From Maribacter dokdonensis DSW-8 (lineage in GTDB: Bacteria; Bacteroidota; Bacteroidia; Flavobacteriales; Flavobacteriaceae): a stretch of DNA of 64,000 nt. Every line of letters starts with the position of its first letter. Positions within the stretch are counted from its first letter, which is position 1. The stretch is taken from assembly GCF_001447995.1 (NCBI RefSeq), contig NZ_LDPE01000002.1:372001-436000 (forward strand). Direction: 5' to 3'. The position numbers and the translations under genes are program-made. The notes beneath the pieces are model-generated. The model was not told the origin of the DNA. It did not search any database and was given only the letters and a program-made list of their open reading frames with translations. Of the stretch, positions 17,715 through 26,006 are shown piece after piece.

Positions 17715-18989
17715 ATGAAACTTCTAAACCACACCACAAAATATTTTGCCTTACTACTCATAGTTCTTATTTCCGTTTGGGCGGTTATCTTCTATTTTGC
17801 CATGATAGATGAGGTGTACGACAGTTTAGATGATGGCTTGGAAAACCAAAAAGAACTAATTATTGATGCGGTAAAAATAGATCCCAGTTTATTGCAGGAT
17901 ACGGAGTTTGGGGTAAACAACTATACCATTAAAAGGGTAGCTCCAGTTAGTCACGACATCAATAAGGATAGTTATCGCGATACTTTAATGTACATGCAGA
18001 ATGAAGATGAGTTTGAGCCCATTAGAATGCTTGAAAGTACTTTTGTGCAAGATGACACCTATTATAAGATCAAGCTTATAACGTCAATGGTGGAAGAAGA
18101 TGATCAGATAGAGAACCTGTTTACTTATTTAGTGGGGCTGTATTTGGCGTTGGTATTGAGTATTGTGGTCCTTAATAATTTGGTCTTGAAAAAGGTGTGG
18201 AAACCATTCTATTCCTTAATTGATAAATTAAAAGGATTTAGAATTGAAAAAGACGAACCAATCCAACAAGAGCCCACGGATATAGATGAGTTTAACCTAC
18301 TGAACCAAAGTGTAGAAAAGTTAACCAAGAAATCTCGCGATAGTTATATTGCACAAAAGGAGTTCATTGAAAATGCCGCACATGAGTTACAGACCCCGTT
18401 GGCCATTGCAATGAATAAACTAGAACTTCTATTGGAGAAAAATGAACTTACAGGGCATCAGACCCAAGAAATAGGAGGAGTTCTTGATAACCTCACCCGT
18501 TTAACACGCCTGAACAAGTCGCTATTATTACTGTCTAAAATAGATAACCGTCAGTATTTGGAAGAGGAGGATATTGATTTTAATGCACTTATAGAGAAAG
18601 TCGCGGCAGATTTTTTAGATTTTGCCACCCATAAGAACATGCAGGTCAATGTAATATCTAATGCCAAAATCCGGTATACCATGAATACCGATTTGGCAAT
18701 TATAATGGTCACCAACCTCATTAAAAATGCCATAATCCATGGCGAAGAAGGTAAGGAAGTAGCCATTGTAATTGATGAAAATAGTGTAACCATCAAAAAT
18801 TATGGTAAAGAGAAAGCATTGGATTCCGGCGAATTATTTTCACGATTTAAAAAGGTTTCTGCAGATAGCCGTTCTACAGGGTTGGGTCTTGCCATTAGTA
18901 AAGCTATAGCTGATAAATACAACCTACAATTAAGGTATAGCTATAGCCGGCAACACCATTTTAGGATTCTATTTAAGGTAAAGGGTTAA
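17715..18989 (+). CDS. sensor histidine kinase
   Basis: 424 residues. TM1 at 11-30 and TM2 at about 136-157 enclose a 105-residue acidic periplasmic sensor. HisKA follows with H223 in ENAAHELQTPLA, then HATPase_c with NLIKNAIIHG (N box) and RSTGLGLAISKAIAD (G2 box). It is co-transcribed with the OmpR-type regulator. The signal is unknown; an envelope cue is suggested by the neighbouring periplasmic PepSY-like protein. Confidence 0.92.
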   Translation: MKLLNHTTKYFALLLIVLISVWAVIFYFAMIDEVYDSLDDGLENQKELIIDAVKIDPSLLQDTEFGVNNYTIKRVAPVSHDINKDSYRDTLMYMQNEDEFEPIRMLESTFVQDDTYYKIKLITSMVEEDDQIENLFTYLVGLYLALVLSIVVLNNLVLKKVWKPFYSLIDKLKGFRIEKDEPIQQEPTDIDEFNLLNQSVEKLTKKSRDSYIAQKEFIENAAHELQTPLAIAMNKLELLLEKNELTGHQTQEIGGVLDNLTRLTRLNKSLLLLSKIDNRQYLEEEDIDFNALIEKVAADFLDFATHKNMQVNVISNAKIRYTMNTDLAIIMVTNLIKNAIIHGEEGKEVAIVIDENSVTIKNYGKEKALDSGELFSRFKKVSADSRSTGLGLAISKAIADKYNLQLRYSYSRQHHFRILFKVKG

Positions 18990-19083
18990 GGTTTTTATAA
19001 AAAACGGATCAAAGCGCATTAGTTCCTATTTCTTTACAGATTTGAAGGCTATTTTTATATAAATAGTTTTAAATAAAGGAATT

Positions 19084-19968
19084 ATGACAACTAAGAATGC
19101 AACATTGAATATGGCTAAAGTAAAATTTTGGACCATTGCAGCCATTGTTTTAGGTATGGGTTTCCTTTTTATGAACTTTAGAGATTGGTTACCCTATGAT
19201 AGTGCTAATAAGGCAGTATATGAAATTTCAGAAAGATGGGAGTTGCCGGCAGAATTACGGGAAGTTTCAGGTATTTCATGGGTAAGTGAACATCAAATAG
19301 CTGCAATACAAGATGAAGACGGTATTATTTATATCTATGATCTTGAGCAGAGAAAAGTAGTAGAGGAAATTGAATTTGGCAACGCAGGTGATTATGAAGG
19401 CCTTGCCGTAAAAGGAAACAATGCCTATGCGCTTGAAAGTGATGGTACAATAACCATTATTGAGAATTTTCAAAATAATGATAGGAAGGTTACCGAGTAT
19501 AAAACCAGGTTTAATGAAAAGAACAACATGGAAAGTCTTTGGTTGGATTTATCCGCAAATCAACTATTGATGATCCCCAAAGACCGTGATATAGATGCTG
19601 ATAATACAAAAGGTGTTTATGCCTTCTCATTAAGCGAGTTCACTATGGGTTATAATCCAGTAATGCAACTAGATATGGATGATGAGGTATTAAAACACTT
19701 TAGGGAGAAAAAGATTTATAATAATTTTAGACCATCTGATATTGCAATTCATCCGCAAACAAAAGAAATATACATGCTAGAAGGGGCTAAACCCAAACTG
19801 TTGATATTGGATAAAAACGGAGTGGCTAAGAATGGGTATAGTTTAAGCAAGAAAGTATTTCCGCAACCAGAAGGCATTACTTTTAGCCCAGATGGAGACC
19901 TGTATATCTCAAGTGAAGGAAAAAAAGATGGTGTGGGCACCATCACAAAATTAAAATTGTTGCTTTAA
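19084..19968 (+). CDS. SdiA-regulated-like beta-propeller protein
   Basis: 294 residues with an N-terminal TM (16-31) and an extracytoplasmic beta-propeller. LPAELREVSGISWVSEHQIAAIQDEDG, read in pieces, matches the SdiA-regulated family (PF06977), as does GDYEGLAVKGNNAYALESDG and the final FPQPEGITFSPDGDLYISSEG. AAAGGAATT upstream is a plausible ribosome site. The following VTT protein starts 4 bp later, so they form an operon. Confidence 0.8.
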   Translation: MTTKNATLNMAKVKFWTIAAIVLGMGFLFMNFRDWLPYDSANKAVYEISERWELPAELREVSGISWVSEHQIAAIQDEDGIIYIYDLEQRKVVEEIEFGNAGDYEGLAVKGNNAYALESDGTITIIENFQNNDRKVTEYKTRFNEKNNMESLWLDLSANQLLMIPKDRDIDADNTKGVYAFSLSEFTMGYNPVMQLDMDDEVLKHFREKKIYNNFRPSDIAIHPQTKEIYMLEGAKPKLLILDKNGVAKNGYSLSKKVFPQPEGITFSPDGDLYISSEGKKDGVGTITKLKLLL

Positions 19969-19972
19969 TTAT

Positions 19973-20698
19973 ATGCCAAACAAAGAAGCCGATACATCTA
20001 AAAGTAAGCTACCATTATATATCTCTATAGGTATTTTGGTGGCGTTGGTAATAGCTTATTTTGTAGTGCCCAGTGTACAAGATTTTTTAAATGAAGCATG
20101 GTCTGTTTTAACAAGTGATAATGAAGAGCGCATTCAGCAATGGGTATCTGGATTTGGATGGTTTGGTCCGGTAGTACTGGTGTTGGCCATGGTAGCCCAA
20201 CTGTTTCTTTTGGTAGTGCCCAGTATTTTGCTAATGGTTGTTTCGGTATTGGCATATGGTCCCGTTTGGGGCAGTGTAATCATCATTGTTTCCGTATTTG
20301 CCGCTTCTACGGTAGGTTACTTTATAGGTAGTTATTTTGGCGATGCATTCGTGAAGAAAATTATAGGAAAGAAATCTGAAAAAAAAGTAGTATCATTTTT
20401 AGATGACTATGGGTTTTGGGCCGTAATTATTACCAGGTTGAATCCCTTTTTGTCAAATGATGCCATAAGTTTTGTTGGTGGAGTTCTAAGTATGGGGTAC
20501 TGGAGGTTCATGGGGGCAACGTTGGCAGGTATATTGCCATTGACCATATTCATAGCCGTTTTTGGTAAAAATATAGACAACTTAAAAATGGGGTTGCTAT
20601 GGGGTTCATTAGTGAGCTTGCTGTGTTTTATAGCTTACATTTGGTATGATAAAAAGAAAAAACCGAAAAGCAAGAAATTTAGCCAAGAGCATTCTTAA
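19973..20698 (+). CDS. TVP38/TMEM64 (VTT/DedA-like) membrane protein
   Basis: 241 residues with five or six hydrophobic segments. The VTT signature is seen in GYFIGSYFGDAF and then FWAVIITRLNPFLSNDAISFVGG, including the conserved R-NP. Proteins of this superfamily are lipid scramblases or flippases, some acting on undecaprenyl phosphate. It overlaps the end of the convergent kinase gene by 20 bp, which leaves no room for a terminator. Confidence 0.85.
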   Translation: MPNKEADTSKSKLPLYISIGILVALVIAYFVVPSVQDFLNEAWSVLTSDNEERIQQWVSGFGWFGPVVLVLAMVAQLFLLVVPSILLMVVSVLAYGPVWGSVIIIVSVFAASTVGYFIGSYFGDAFVKKIIGKKSEKKVVSFLDDYGFWAVIITRLNPFLSNDAISFVGGVLSMGYWRFMGATLAGILPLTIFIAVFGKNIDNLKMGLLWGSLVSLLCFIAYIWYDKKKKPKSKKFSQEHS

Positions 20699-21731
20699 TG
20701 TACCTAGCCATATAGTGTTTACGGTCCAGTGCTTTTTCCGCAAAATTAAAGAGACTAAGACAACGGTCTAAATTCTGATTTTCGTAGCTGACTTTGTAAT
20801 ATGTATTGTTGTTCAAATAGTCGGTCAACGCCCGTAAGCCATGAATAAAGGGCATAAATACAGCACCAAGCGGAAGACTTTCCTTTTCGGCTGATGATAA
20901 AATGGGTCCGTTAGATGCCAGGCCGTCTACAAATGAAGTAAACAATGCTTCGTTAAATGTAATTAAGCTATGATCTTGCTCATCTTCGGCAGCAGTATTG
21001 ACAATGGTTCTAATGGCATCACCAAAATCATAAAAGAAAAATCCCTGCATTATAGTGTCCAAATCAATTAGGCACAATGCTTTTTCAGATGTTTTTGAGA
21101 AGAGAATATTATTAAGCTTTGTATCATTATGGCAAACTCTAGTGGGTAGGCTACCTGTATTTAAATGGGCAAGCTCGGTTATAAAATGCTGTGATTTTTT
21201 GATAGCTTTATCGGCAACATTAAGCTTTTCTTTGGTAGCATTTTGCAAGGCTTGTTTAAACTCATCTTTTCTGTGAGATAGCTTATGAAAATTTGGCAAC
21301 GTGTCTTCAATAAGAGTTGTATCAATATGTTGTAATAGTTGATGAAACTTACCAATAATACGACCCGCCTCAAATGCGGTAGTTGGGTTGGTAGTGGTAT
21401 TATACGTAGTACTGTTGGGAATAAAGGTCATCATTCGCCAAAACTCATCGTTTTGAACAAGATAATTTTTGTCGCTTCTCGTTTTTAGAAAAGTTATTTG
21501 TTCATAGTCATCAGCATTTAGAACGGGCAATGTAAATTGAATATTTGCCATTAAAATACCGGCATTTTTAAATACCTGTGTGTTGATTTTCTGAAGGATA
21601 TACTGCTCACCATCATCTTCTTTTACTAAATAAGTGTCATTGATAAGTCCGTTATTTAGCGGTGTCCACTGGGTAGAATTTCCGTTGAGGTTGAATTCAA
21701 CCAGTATTTTTTTGATAGATGCCGAAGTCAT
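20679..21731 (-). CDS. APH-superfamily sugar kinase, N-acetylhexosamine-1-kinase-like
   Basis: 350 residues of the aminoglycoside phosphotransferase fold: N-lobe VKEDDGEQYILQKIN with the ATP lysine, catalytic loop VCHNDTKLNNIL (HND), and DLDTIMQGFFFYDFGDAIRT supplying the Mg-binding Asp. The DLDT..G...YDFGD version is like that of NahK-type anomeric kinases of N-acetylhexosamines rather than antibiotic kinases. The substrate is unproven. No sugar operon adjoins it. Confidence 0.8.
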   Translation of the reverse strand: MTSASIKKILVEFNLNGNSTQWTPLNNGLINDTYLVKEDDGEQYILQKINTQVFKNAGILMANIQFTLPVLNADDYEQITFLKTRSDKNYLVQNDEFWRMMTFIPNSTTYNTTTNPTTAFEAGRIIGKFHQLLQHIDTTLIEDTLPNFHKLSHRKDEFKQALQNATKEKLNVADKAIKKSQHFITELAHLNTGSLPTRVCHNDTKLNNILFSKTSEKALCLIDLDTIMQGFFFYDFGDAIRTIVNTAAEDEQDHSLITFNEALFTSFVDGLASNGPILSSAEKESLPLGAVFMPFIHGLRALTDYLNNNTYYKVSYENQNLDRCLSLFNFAEKALDRKHYMARYIKNALG

Positions 21732-21922
21732 TTATATGAAACAAGTTTAAGCATTTAAAGGTATAGAAAAAGGGGCTTTTGCGGTATAATAAATATACTT
21801 GTTTGATGATGAGGCGCGAATATTTAGTAAGAATATTCTATAATTTATGCAGTTGGCCTAATAATAATACGATTTTGAAAATAAAGTAGTTAGTATCATA
21901 ACCAATTATAATTCCCCCAAGA

Positions 21923-22477
21923 ATGAACAAGATTAAAACCTGTTTAAAGGTGGCTGTATTATGTATTACTTCTACATATGTACACGCCCAATGTGAAGTT
22001 TTTAAGAGTGAAATTAGCGATGTACAGCATTATATGCAGCAAGTGAGTCAGCTTTCGGATTCGCTCAGTACTTCTGCGGAAATTGCCGCTTTTGATGCTT
22101 CTTTGACCAAAGCAAGAAAGAACACCAAAACTGTAATGCTTTTAATGGGACAAGCGGTGAACGCTGCGGATGAGGCAGTAATTTTAGCATCTGAAGCGCA
22201 ATACGATTCTGAAAGTTGCGGTTTGGCAGAAGCCATTAGCTATACCATAGATGCTGAAAAGCATGCTATAGATACGAGAGACTTTTCTGCAGAAGCTTTT
22301 GAAAATGTAAAGAGTGCCGCAAAAGCGCGTAACCTAGGAAATTTACAATATCATATGCGCATTGCGCAACGCTTAATAAAAGAGGCGCAAGAGTCTGCAG
22401 ATGCTTCTGTTTACGCTGCGGATAATGCACATTACAGTTGTAGCCATGATCAGGATCACGCAAGTTTAGAGAAGTAA
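21923..22477 (+). CDS. secreted helical protein of unknown function
   Basis: 184 residues with a signal peptide to VHAQ (23). The mature protein is alanine-rich and helical, with three Cys spread over the chain (C24, one in SESCGL, one in HYSCSH). It resembles a four-helix bundle (AEAISYTIDAEKHAI, MRIAQRLIKEAQES). I do not recognise a family. Its last codons form half of a shared bidirectional terminator with the siroheme gene. Confidence 0.65.
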   Translation: MNKIKTCLKVAVLCITSTYVHAQCEVFKSEISDVQHYMQQVSQLSDSLSTSAEIAAFDASLTKARKNTKTVMLLMGQAVNAADEAVILASEAQYDSESCGLAEAISYTIDAEKHAIDTRDFSAEAFENVKSAAKARNLGNLQYHMRIAQRLIKEAQESADASVYAADNAHYSCSHDQDHASLEK

Positions 22478-22494
22478 TTTTACTTCTCTTTTTT
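22468..22494. terminator. bidirectional terminator built from two convergent gene ends
   Basis: AGAGAAGTAA / TTACTTCTCT with flanking T-run and A-run. It covers the stop codons of the helical protein (plus) and of siroheme synthase (minus). Confidence 0.75.
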
Positions 22495-23064
22495 GTTGAC
22501 CAGACCTTTGGTAAATTCATTTAGGGTTTCAACTTTTTCTTCAAAATCGCCCTTTATGGTTTTTCTAAATTCGTTGAGGTTTTTAACCAGGTCATCAATA
22601 TTTTCCGGTATAACATCTTCAAAAAACTGTCGTAGCCTTTTGGCCGTGGTTGGGGATTTACCGTTTGTTGAAATCGCCACTTTCACATTCCCTTTGGTAA
22701 CAATACCGCCCATGTAAAAATCACAGTATGGTGGGTTGTCCGCAACATTTACTAAAATTTGCCTTTCTCTACAATCATGATATACCTGTTCATTTACGGG
22801 TACGTTATCGGTAGTGGCAATGGCAATGTGTTTTCCTTTTAAAAATGATGCATCGTAAGTAGCATTGTGCATCTTAATATTGAATTTATTGGCAAGTTCA
22901 ATGGTTTCGTCCCTAAACATAGGTGCCACCATTTCTACTTGTGCATTAGGGCTAGACTTTAGAAGAAAAGTGAGTTTCTCTAGAGCCACATTGCCCCCAC
23001 CAATTATTAAGATATGCAGGTTAGATACTTTTAAAAATATGGGATATAGCTCATTCCGTTCCAT
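22480..23064 (-). CDS. precorrin-2 dehydrogenase / siroheme synthase N-terminal type
   Basis: Start chosen at MERNELYPIF (194 residues); an upstream ATG at 23106 would add 14 unrelated residues. The Rossmann motif HILIIGGGNVALEK, then ATDNVPVNEQVYHDC and NVADNPPYCDFYMGGIV, match the Met8/CysG-A NAD-dependent dehydrogenase that oxidises precorrin-2 and may insert iron. It supplies siroheme to NirB together with the methyltransferase at 28629. It overlaps the kinase gene by 14 bp, as the last gene of the nirB operon. Confidence 0.9.
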   Translation of the reverse strand: MERNELYPIFLKVSNLHILIIGGGNVALEKLTFLLKSSPNAQVEMVAPMFRDETIELANKFNIKMHNATYDASFLKGKHIAIATTDNVPVNEQVYHDCRERQILVNVADNPPYCDFYMGGIVTKGNVKVAISTNGKSPTTAKRLRQFFEDVIPENIDDLVKNLNEFRKTIKGDFEEKVETLNEFTKGLVNKKEK

Positions 23065-24901
23065 ATGAAATTTTGTTTTCTTCTGTTTTGTAATTGATAG
23101 TAACACGTGTGCCCCTACCTATTTCTGAATTTATAAAAAGGCGTCCGTTGATATAATCTATACGTTCTTTCATAAAGAAAAGCCCCATGCCACCCTCACT
23201 ATTGTTCTTTGGCAATTGAGCTAATAAAGTGTCATCAAAACCTTTTCCATCATCATCAATAACCACACTTAATATAGGATAAGAGTAATTTAAGGTAACC
23301 AAAATATAATTAGATTCGGCATACTTTATAGCATTGTTCACCGCTTCTTGTGTTACTCTATAAATGTTGGTTTCTGCCAAAGAGTCAAATCTAATGTTGG
23401 CATCTGTCTTATTTTTGAAGAGAATGGTCTTACCGGTCAATTTAGACAGTTCGGCAGTCATTTTCTGTAAAGCGGGAAAAATACCATGATCACCAAGTTC
23501 TGGTGGGGTAAGGTTAAAAGTAGCGGTTCTCACCCCTTTAATTAAATCTGATGTCAGTGCCTTTAAATAGGCGATTTTTTCTTTTGTCTTGGTCTTATCC
23601 TCAGTGTCAATGGACTCAATATTGAACTTTAGAGCGGTCAACATTTGTCCAATACCATCATGAATATCTTTTGCAATACGTTTGCGTTCTTCTTCTTGTC
23701 CCTCTACGATTTGACTTGCCTGCAGTTTTTTCTGTTGCATACGCTCCTCAAAATTCTGCTGGGTCAATTCTTGTACTTTTAGCTGGTTTTCTTTTCGTTC
23801 TGTGATATCTGAACATAGAATTAAAATATCCTGTTCTAGAGTAGAATGGTGCATGGGAACAATAGACATGTCCAACCATATGGTTGTGCCTTTAGTGGTC
23901 ACTACCTGCAACTCCTCTTTTCTAATGATATTTTTTCTGTTGATTTTTAGAACCTCTTTTAGATACGATTGCTGACCCTCTTCTACCGTTAGAATTTCTG
24001 AAATCGGCTTGTTTACCGGGGTGTTCGTGTGCCCTAATAGGTCAAGAAATTTTTTACTGATAAATACAATGCTACCGTCTTTACGTATACTGGCAAAAAG
24101 GGCGGCATTGTCAATTACGAAATTCAGCTCTTGTAGTTCTTTTAGCGAGCGTTCTTTTTCGTCATAGAGGGTTTGTATTTTTTCGAGCTGATTTTTAGAC
24201 TCCGCATCTTTTCCTATTAAATGGCCAATGGTATTTTTGATTTGGATGGATAAGGGCCTGAAAATAACAAAGATTTCAAGTAGAAGAATCAGTAGCGAAA
24301 AAGCAAGCAGCCAATATTCTTTTCGTTTTAATTTTTGAAGCTGTTCGTTACTTCGTGCATCATACTCATTAACAATTTGGTCCATGAGGTTTAAAAACTG
24401 ACGCTCATTATTTAATAAGGTGTCTAAATCTGCTTGCTCTACCGGTGCATTAATATTTTGTTGATGAGTGAATAATACATGTTCTATGGCATTGACCATG
24501 GCATTATGATGCGGATCAAGTTTTTTGAACAATGATTGTACTTTGGGGTCATCTTCATAAGGCAGGTTAAAGGAGGCATCGCCTAAGTGAAGGCCCATAT
24601 GGGAAACTTTCCAAATTTCTAGGGTTTTTGCAATTTCTGAAAGCACTAATTTTTTCTCCTCAGGGTTGTTCAGTGCTTTTAATAGCAAAGTCTCTTTAGT
24701 CAATTTTTGACTAAAGGCACGTTGCCTACCCGCAATGTTTATAAGTTGAGAATCTCCAGATTGTGCCTTTAAATGTAGTTGAATAAGTACTTGGGCAATA
24801 ATTACCGTAAGCGCAATAGCTGCCAATGCCAATAGGTACCATTTACGTATACGTATAAACGTAGCGGTGTCCAATGGTATGTTACGCTCGTTATGGTCCA
24901 T
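23051..24901 (-). CDS. NarX-like sensor histidine kinase (NIT/PilJ-type sensor, PAS, HisKA_3)
   Basis: 616 residues: TM1 22-41, a helical periplasmic domain 45-195, TM2 196-214, PAS 255-375 and HisKA_3 with H414 in EEERKRIAKDIHDGIGQML, then HATPase_c ending GMGLFFMKERIDYINGRL. The segment INIAGRQRAFSQKL (55-67) resembles the P-box of NarX-type nitrate sensors. It is encoded inside the nirB operon. The natural partner is the NarL/FixJ-type regulator at 37757; both are the only such proteins in the nitrate island. Nitrate or nitrite sensing is inferred. Confidence 0.88.
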   Translation of the reverse strand: MDHNERNIPLDTATFIRIRKWYLLALAAIALTVIIAQVLIQLHLKAQSGDSQLINIAGRQRAFSQKLTKETLLLKALNNPEEKKLVLSEIAKTLEIWKVSHMGLHLGDASFNLPYEDDPKVQSLFKKLDPHHNAMVNAIEHVLFTHQQNINAPVEQADLDTLLNNERQFLNLMDQIVNEYDARSNEQLQKLKRKEYWLLAFSLLILLLEIFVIFRPLSIQIKNTIGHLIGKDAESKNQLEKIQTLYDEKERSLKELQELNFVIDNAALFASIRKDGSIVFISKKFLDLLGHTNTPVNKPISEILTVEEGQQSYLKEVLKINRKNIIRKEELQVVTTKGTTIWLDMSIVPMHHSTLEQDILILCSDITERKENQLKVQELTQQNFEERMQQKKLQASQIVEGQEEERKRIAKDIHDGIGQMLTALKFNIESIDTEDKTKTKEKIAYLKALTSDLIKGVRTATFNLTPPELGDHGIFPALQKMTAELSKLTGKTILFKNKTDANIRFDSLAETNIYRVTQEAVNNAIKYAESNYILVTLNYSYPILSVVIDDDGKGFDDTLLAQLPKNNSEGGMGLFFMKERIDYINGRLFINSEIGRGTRVTINYKTEENKISYGTE

Positions 24902-24923
24902 AAAAAAGCAATCGTATATTAAA

Positions 24924-25514
24924 CTAGGCGTGTAGGGCCTTGGTAATTAAGTCTAAAGAGAATTTAGAAAGGGGAAGTTTTAGAGCTGCTTCTTGACCCT
25001 TGGTTGACATTTTTCTCCATGTTTTTTGAAGAATATCAATAGTTTTGTCCTCTGGGTGTTTATGGGCAAAGGGTTCAAAATAGAACTCTAAAAAGACCAA
25101 ACAAATAACATCTTCCAAAGTTTGGGTTTCTTCGTTTTTCTTTAGTTGTTTTTTTTGTAAAAGAAATTTGACATTGTTAATGGTTTCCTTGTCATAGCCT
25201 ATATCTTCTAAAATAGAAGCGGCTTTTGTGGCATGAAATTTTTTTAATTCTTGTCTCCATCTCAAATACCCTTCACGGTTCATCTCGTAAGACTCCCTAG
25301 GAATTTCCCATCTACAGATATGTTGACATCTTGCGGTTAGGCGTAATGCTTCAGATGCATTGGGGTCAAAGGCATTTAGCCTTTCTGTCATACGTATACC
25401 GTACAAAACTTCTTTTGGGTAGGTAGCACCTTCAAAAACTTCGGTATTAGGATCTTGCTTATTGGCTTCGTCAAATTGTTGAAATGCTAGTAGTAATTTA
25501 TCTGTGGTCGCCAT
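24924..25514 (-). CDS. DUF4202 family protein
   Basis: 196 residues, soluble and helical, with conserved LTARCQHICRWEIPRESY and LRWRQELKKFHA and a Glu/His-rich VFLEFYFEPFAHKH segment. This is the DUF4202 pattern; the His and Asp/Glu layout suggests a metal-binding helical enzyme. It sits between nirD and the sensor kinase on the nirB transcript. I know of DUF4202 next to nitrite-reductase genes in other flavobacteria, but its job is undefined. Confidence 0.85.
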   Translation of the reverse strand: MATTDKLLLAFQQFDEANKQDPNTEVFEGATYPKEVLYGIRMTERLNAFDPNASEALRLTARCQHICRWEIPRESYEMNREGYLRWRQELKKFHATKAASILEDIGYDKETINNVKFLLQKKQLKKNEETQTLEDVICLVFLEFYFEPFAHKHPEDKTIDILQKTWRKMSTKGQEAALKLPLSKFSLDLITKALHA

Positions 25515-25534
25515 AGTCTTTTATTTACTCAAAG

Positions 25535-25915
25535 CTATTCAGAAAAGCCAACATACACAAAGTCCGACTCTATTTTTACAGGATATGTAGCAATGGGATC
25601 TAAAGTCCCATTTAAATTTTCTCCGGTTTTTAAGGAAAATGTATTCTTGTGAAGTGGGCAGGCCACTTTAGCTTCCATATTTTCTTCACCGATCATACCT
25701 CTGGAAAGTACCATTTCCATTTTATGAGGACAAAGGTTTTGGCAGGCGTACCAAGTACCTTCTCTTGTAAAATTAAATACGGCGATCTGTTTGTCCTTAT
25801 ATTTTATACAAGCTCCGCCATTCTTAGGAAATTTGGAAATTGGCGCGGCCTTGAACCAAACCTTAACATCACTGGCAGCTACACTTGCATACGTATTCAA
25901 AACAGATAAAGACAT
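25535..25915 (-). CDS. nirD: nitrite reductase (NADH) small subunit, Rieske type
   Basis: 126 residues. A Rieske-like [2Fe-2S] fold with CPHK and, 19 residues later, CPLHKNTFSLKTG gives the two Cys/His pairs. GGACIKYKDKQIAVFNF is the typical NirD N-terminal hairpin. It assists NirB in six-electron reduction of nitrite to ammonium in the cytoplasm. It follows nirB by 91 bp on the same strand. Confidence 0.92.
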   Translation of the reverse strand: MSLSVLNTYASVAASDVKVWFKAAPISKFPKNGGACIKYKDKQIAVFNFTREGTWYACQNLCPHKMEMVLSRGMIGEENMEAKVACPLHKNTFSLKTGENLNGTLDPIATYPVKIESDFVYVGFSE

Positions 25916-26006
25916 AATTTCGTTTTTTTGATTTTTAATAAATTTCTACACTTAGATGATTGCAATAATGGTTTATAAATAACCAACAACTGTCAACCAT
26001 CAACCT

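Noticed and set aside
20679..21731. Aminoglycoside phosphotransferase as an antibiotic resistance gene.
   Set aside because: The DLDT and YDFGD motifs fit sugar 1-kinases, and no resistance or mobile context is present.
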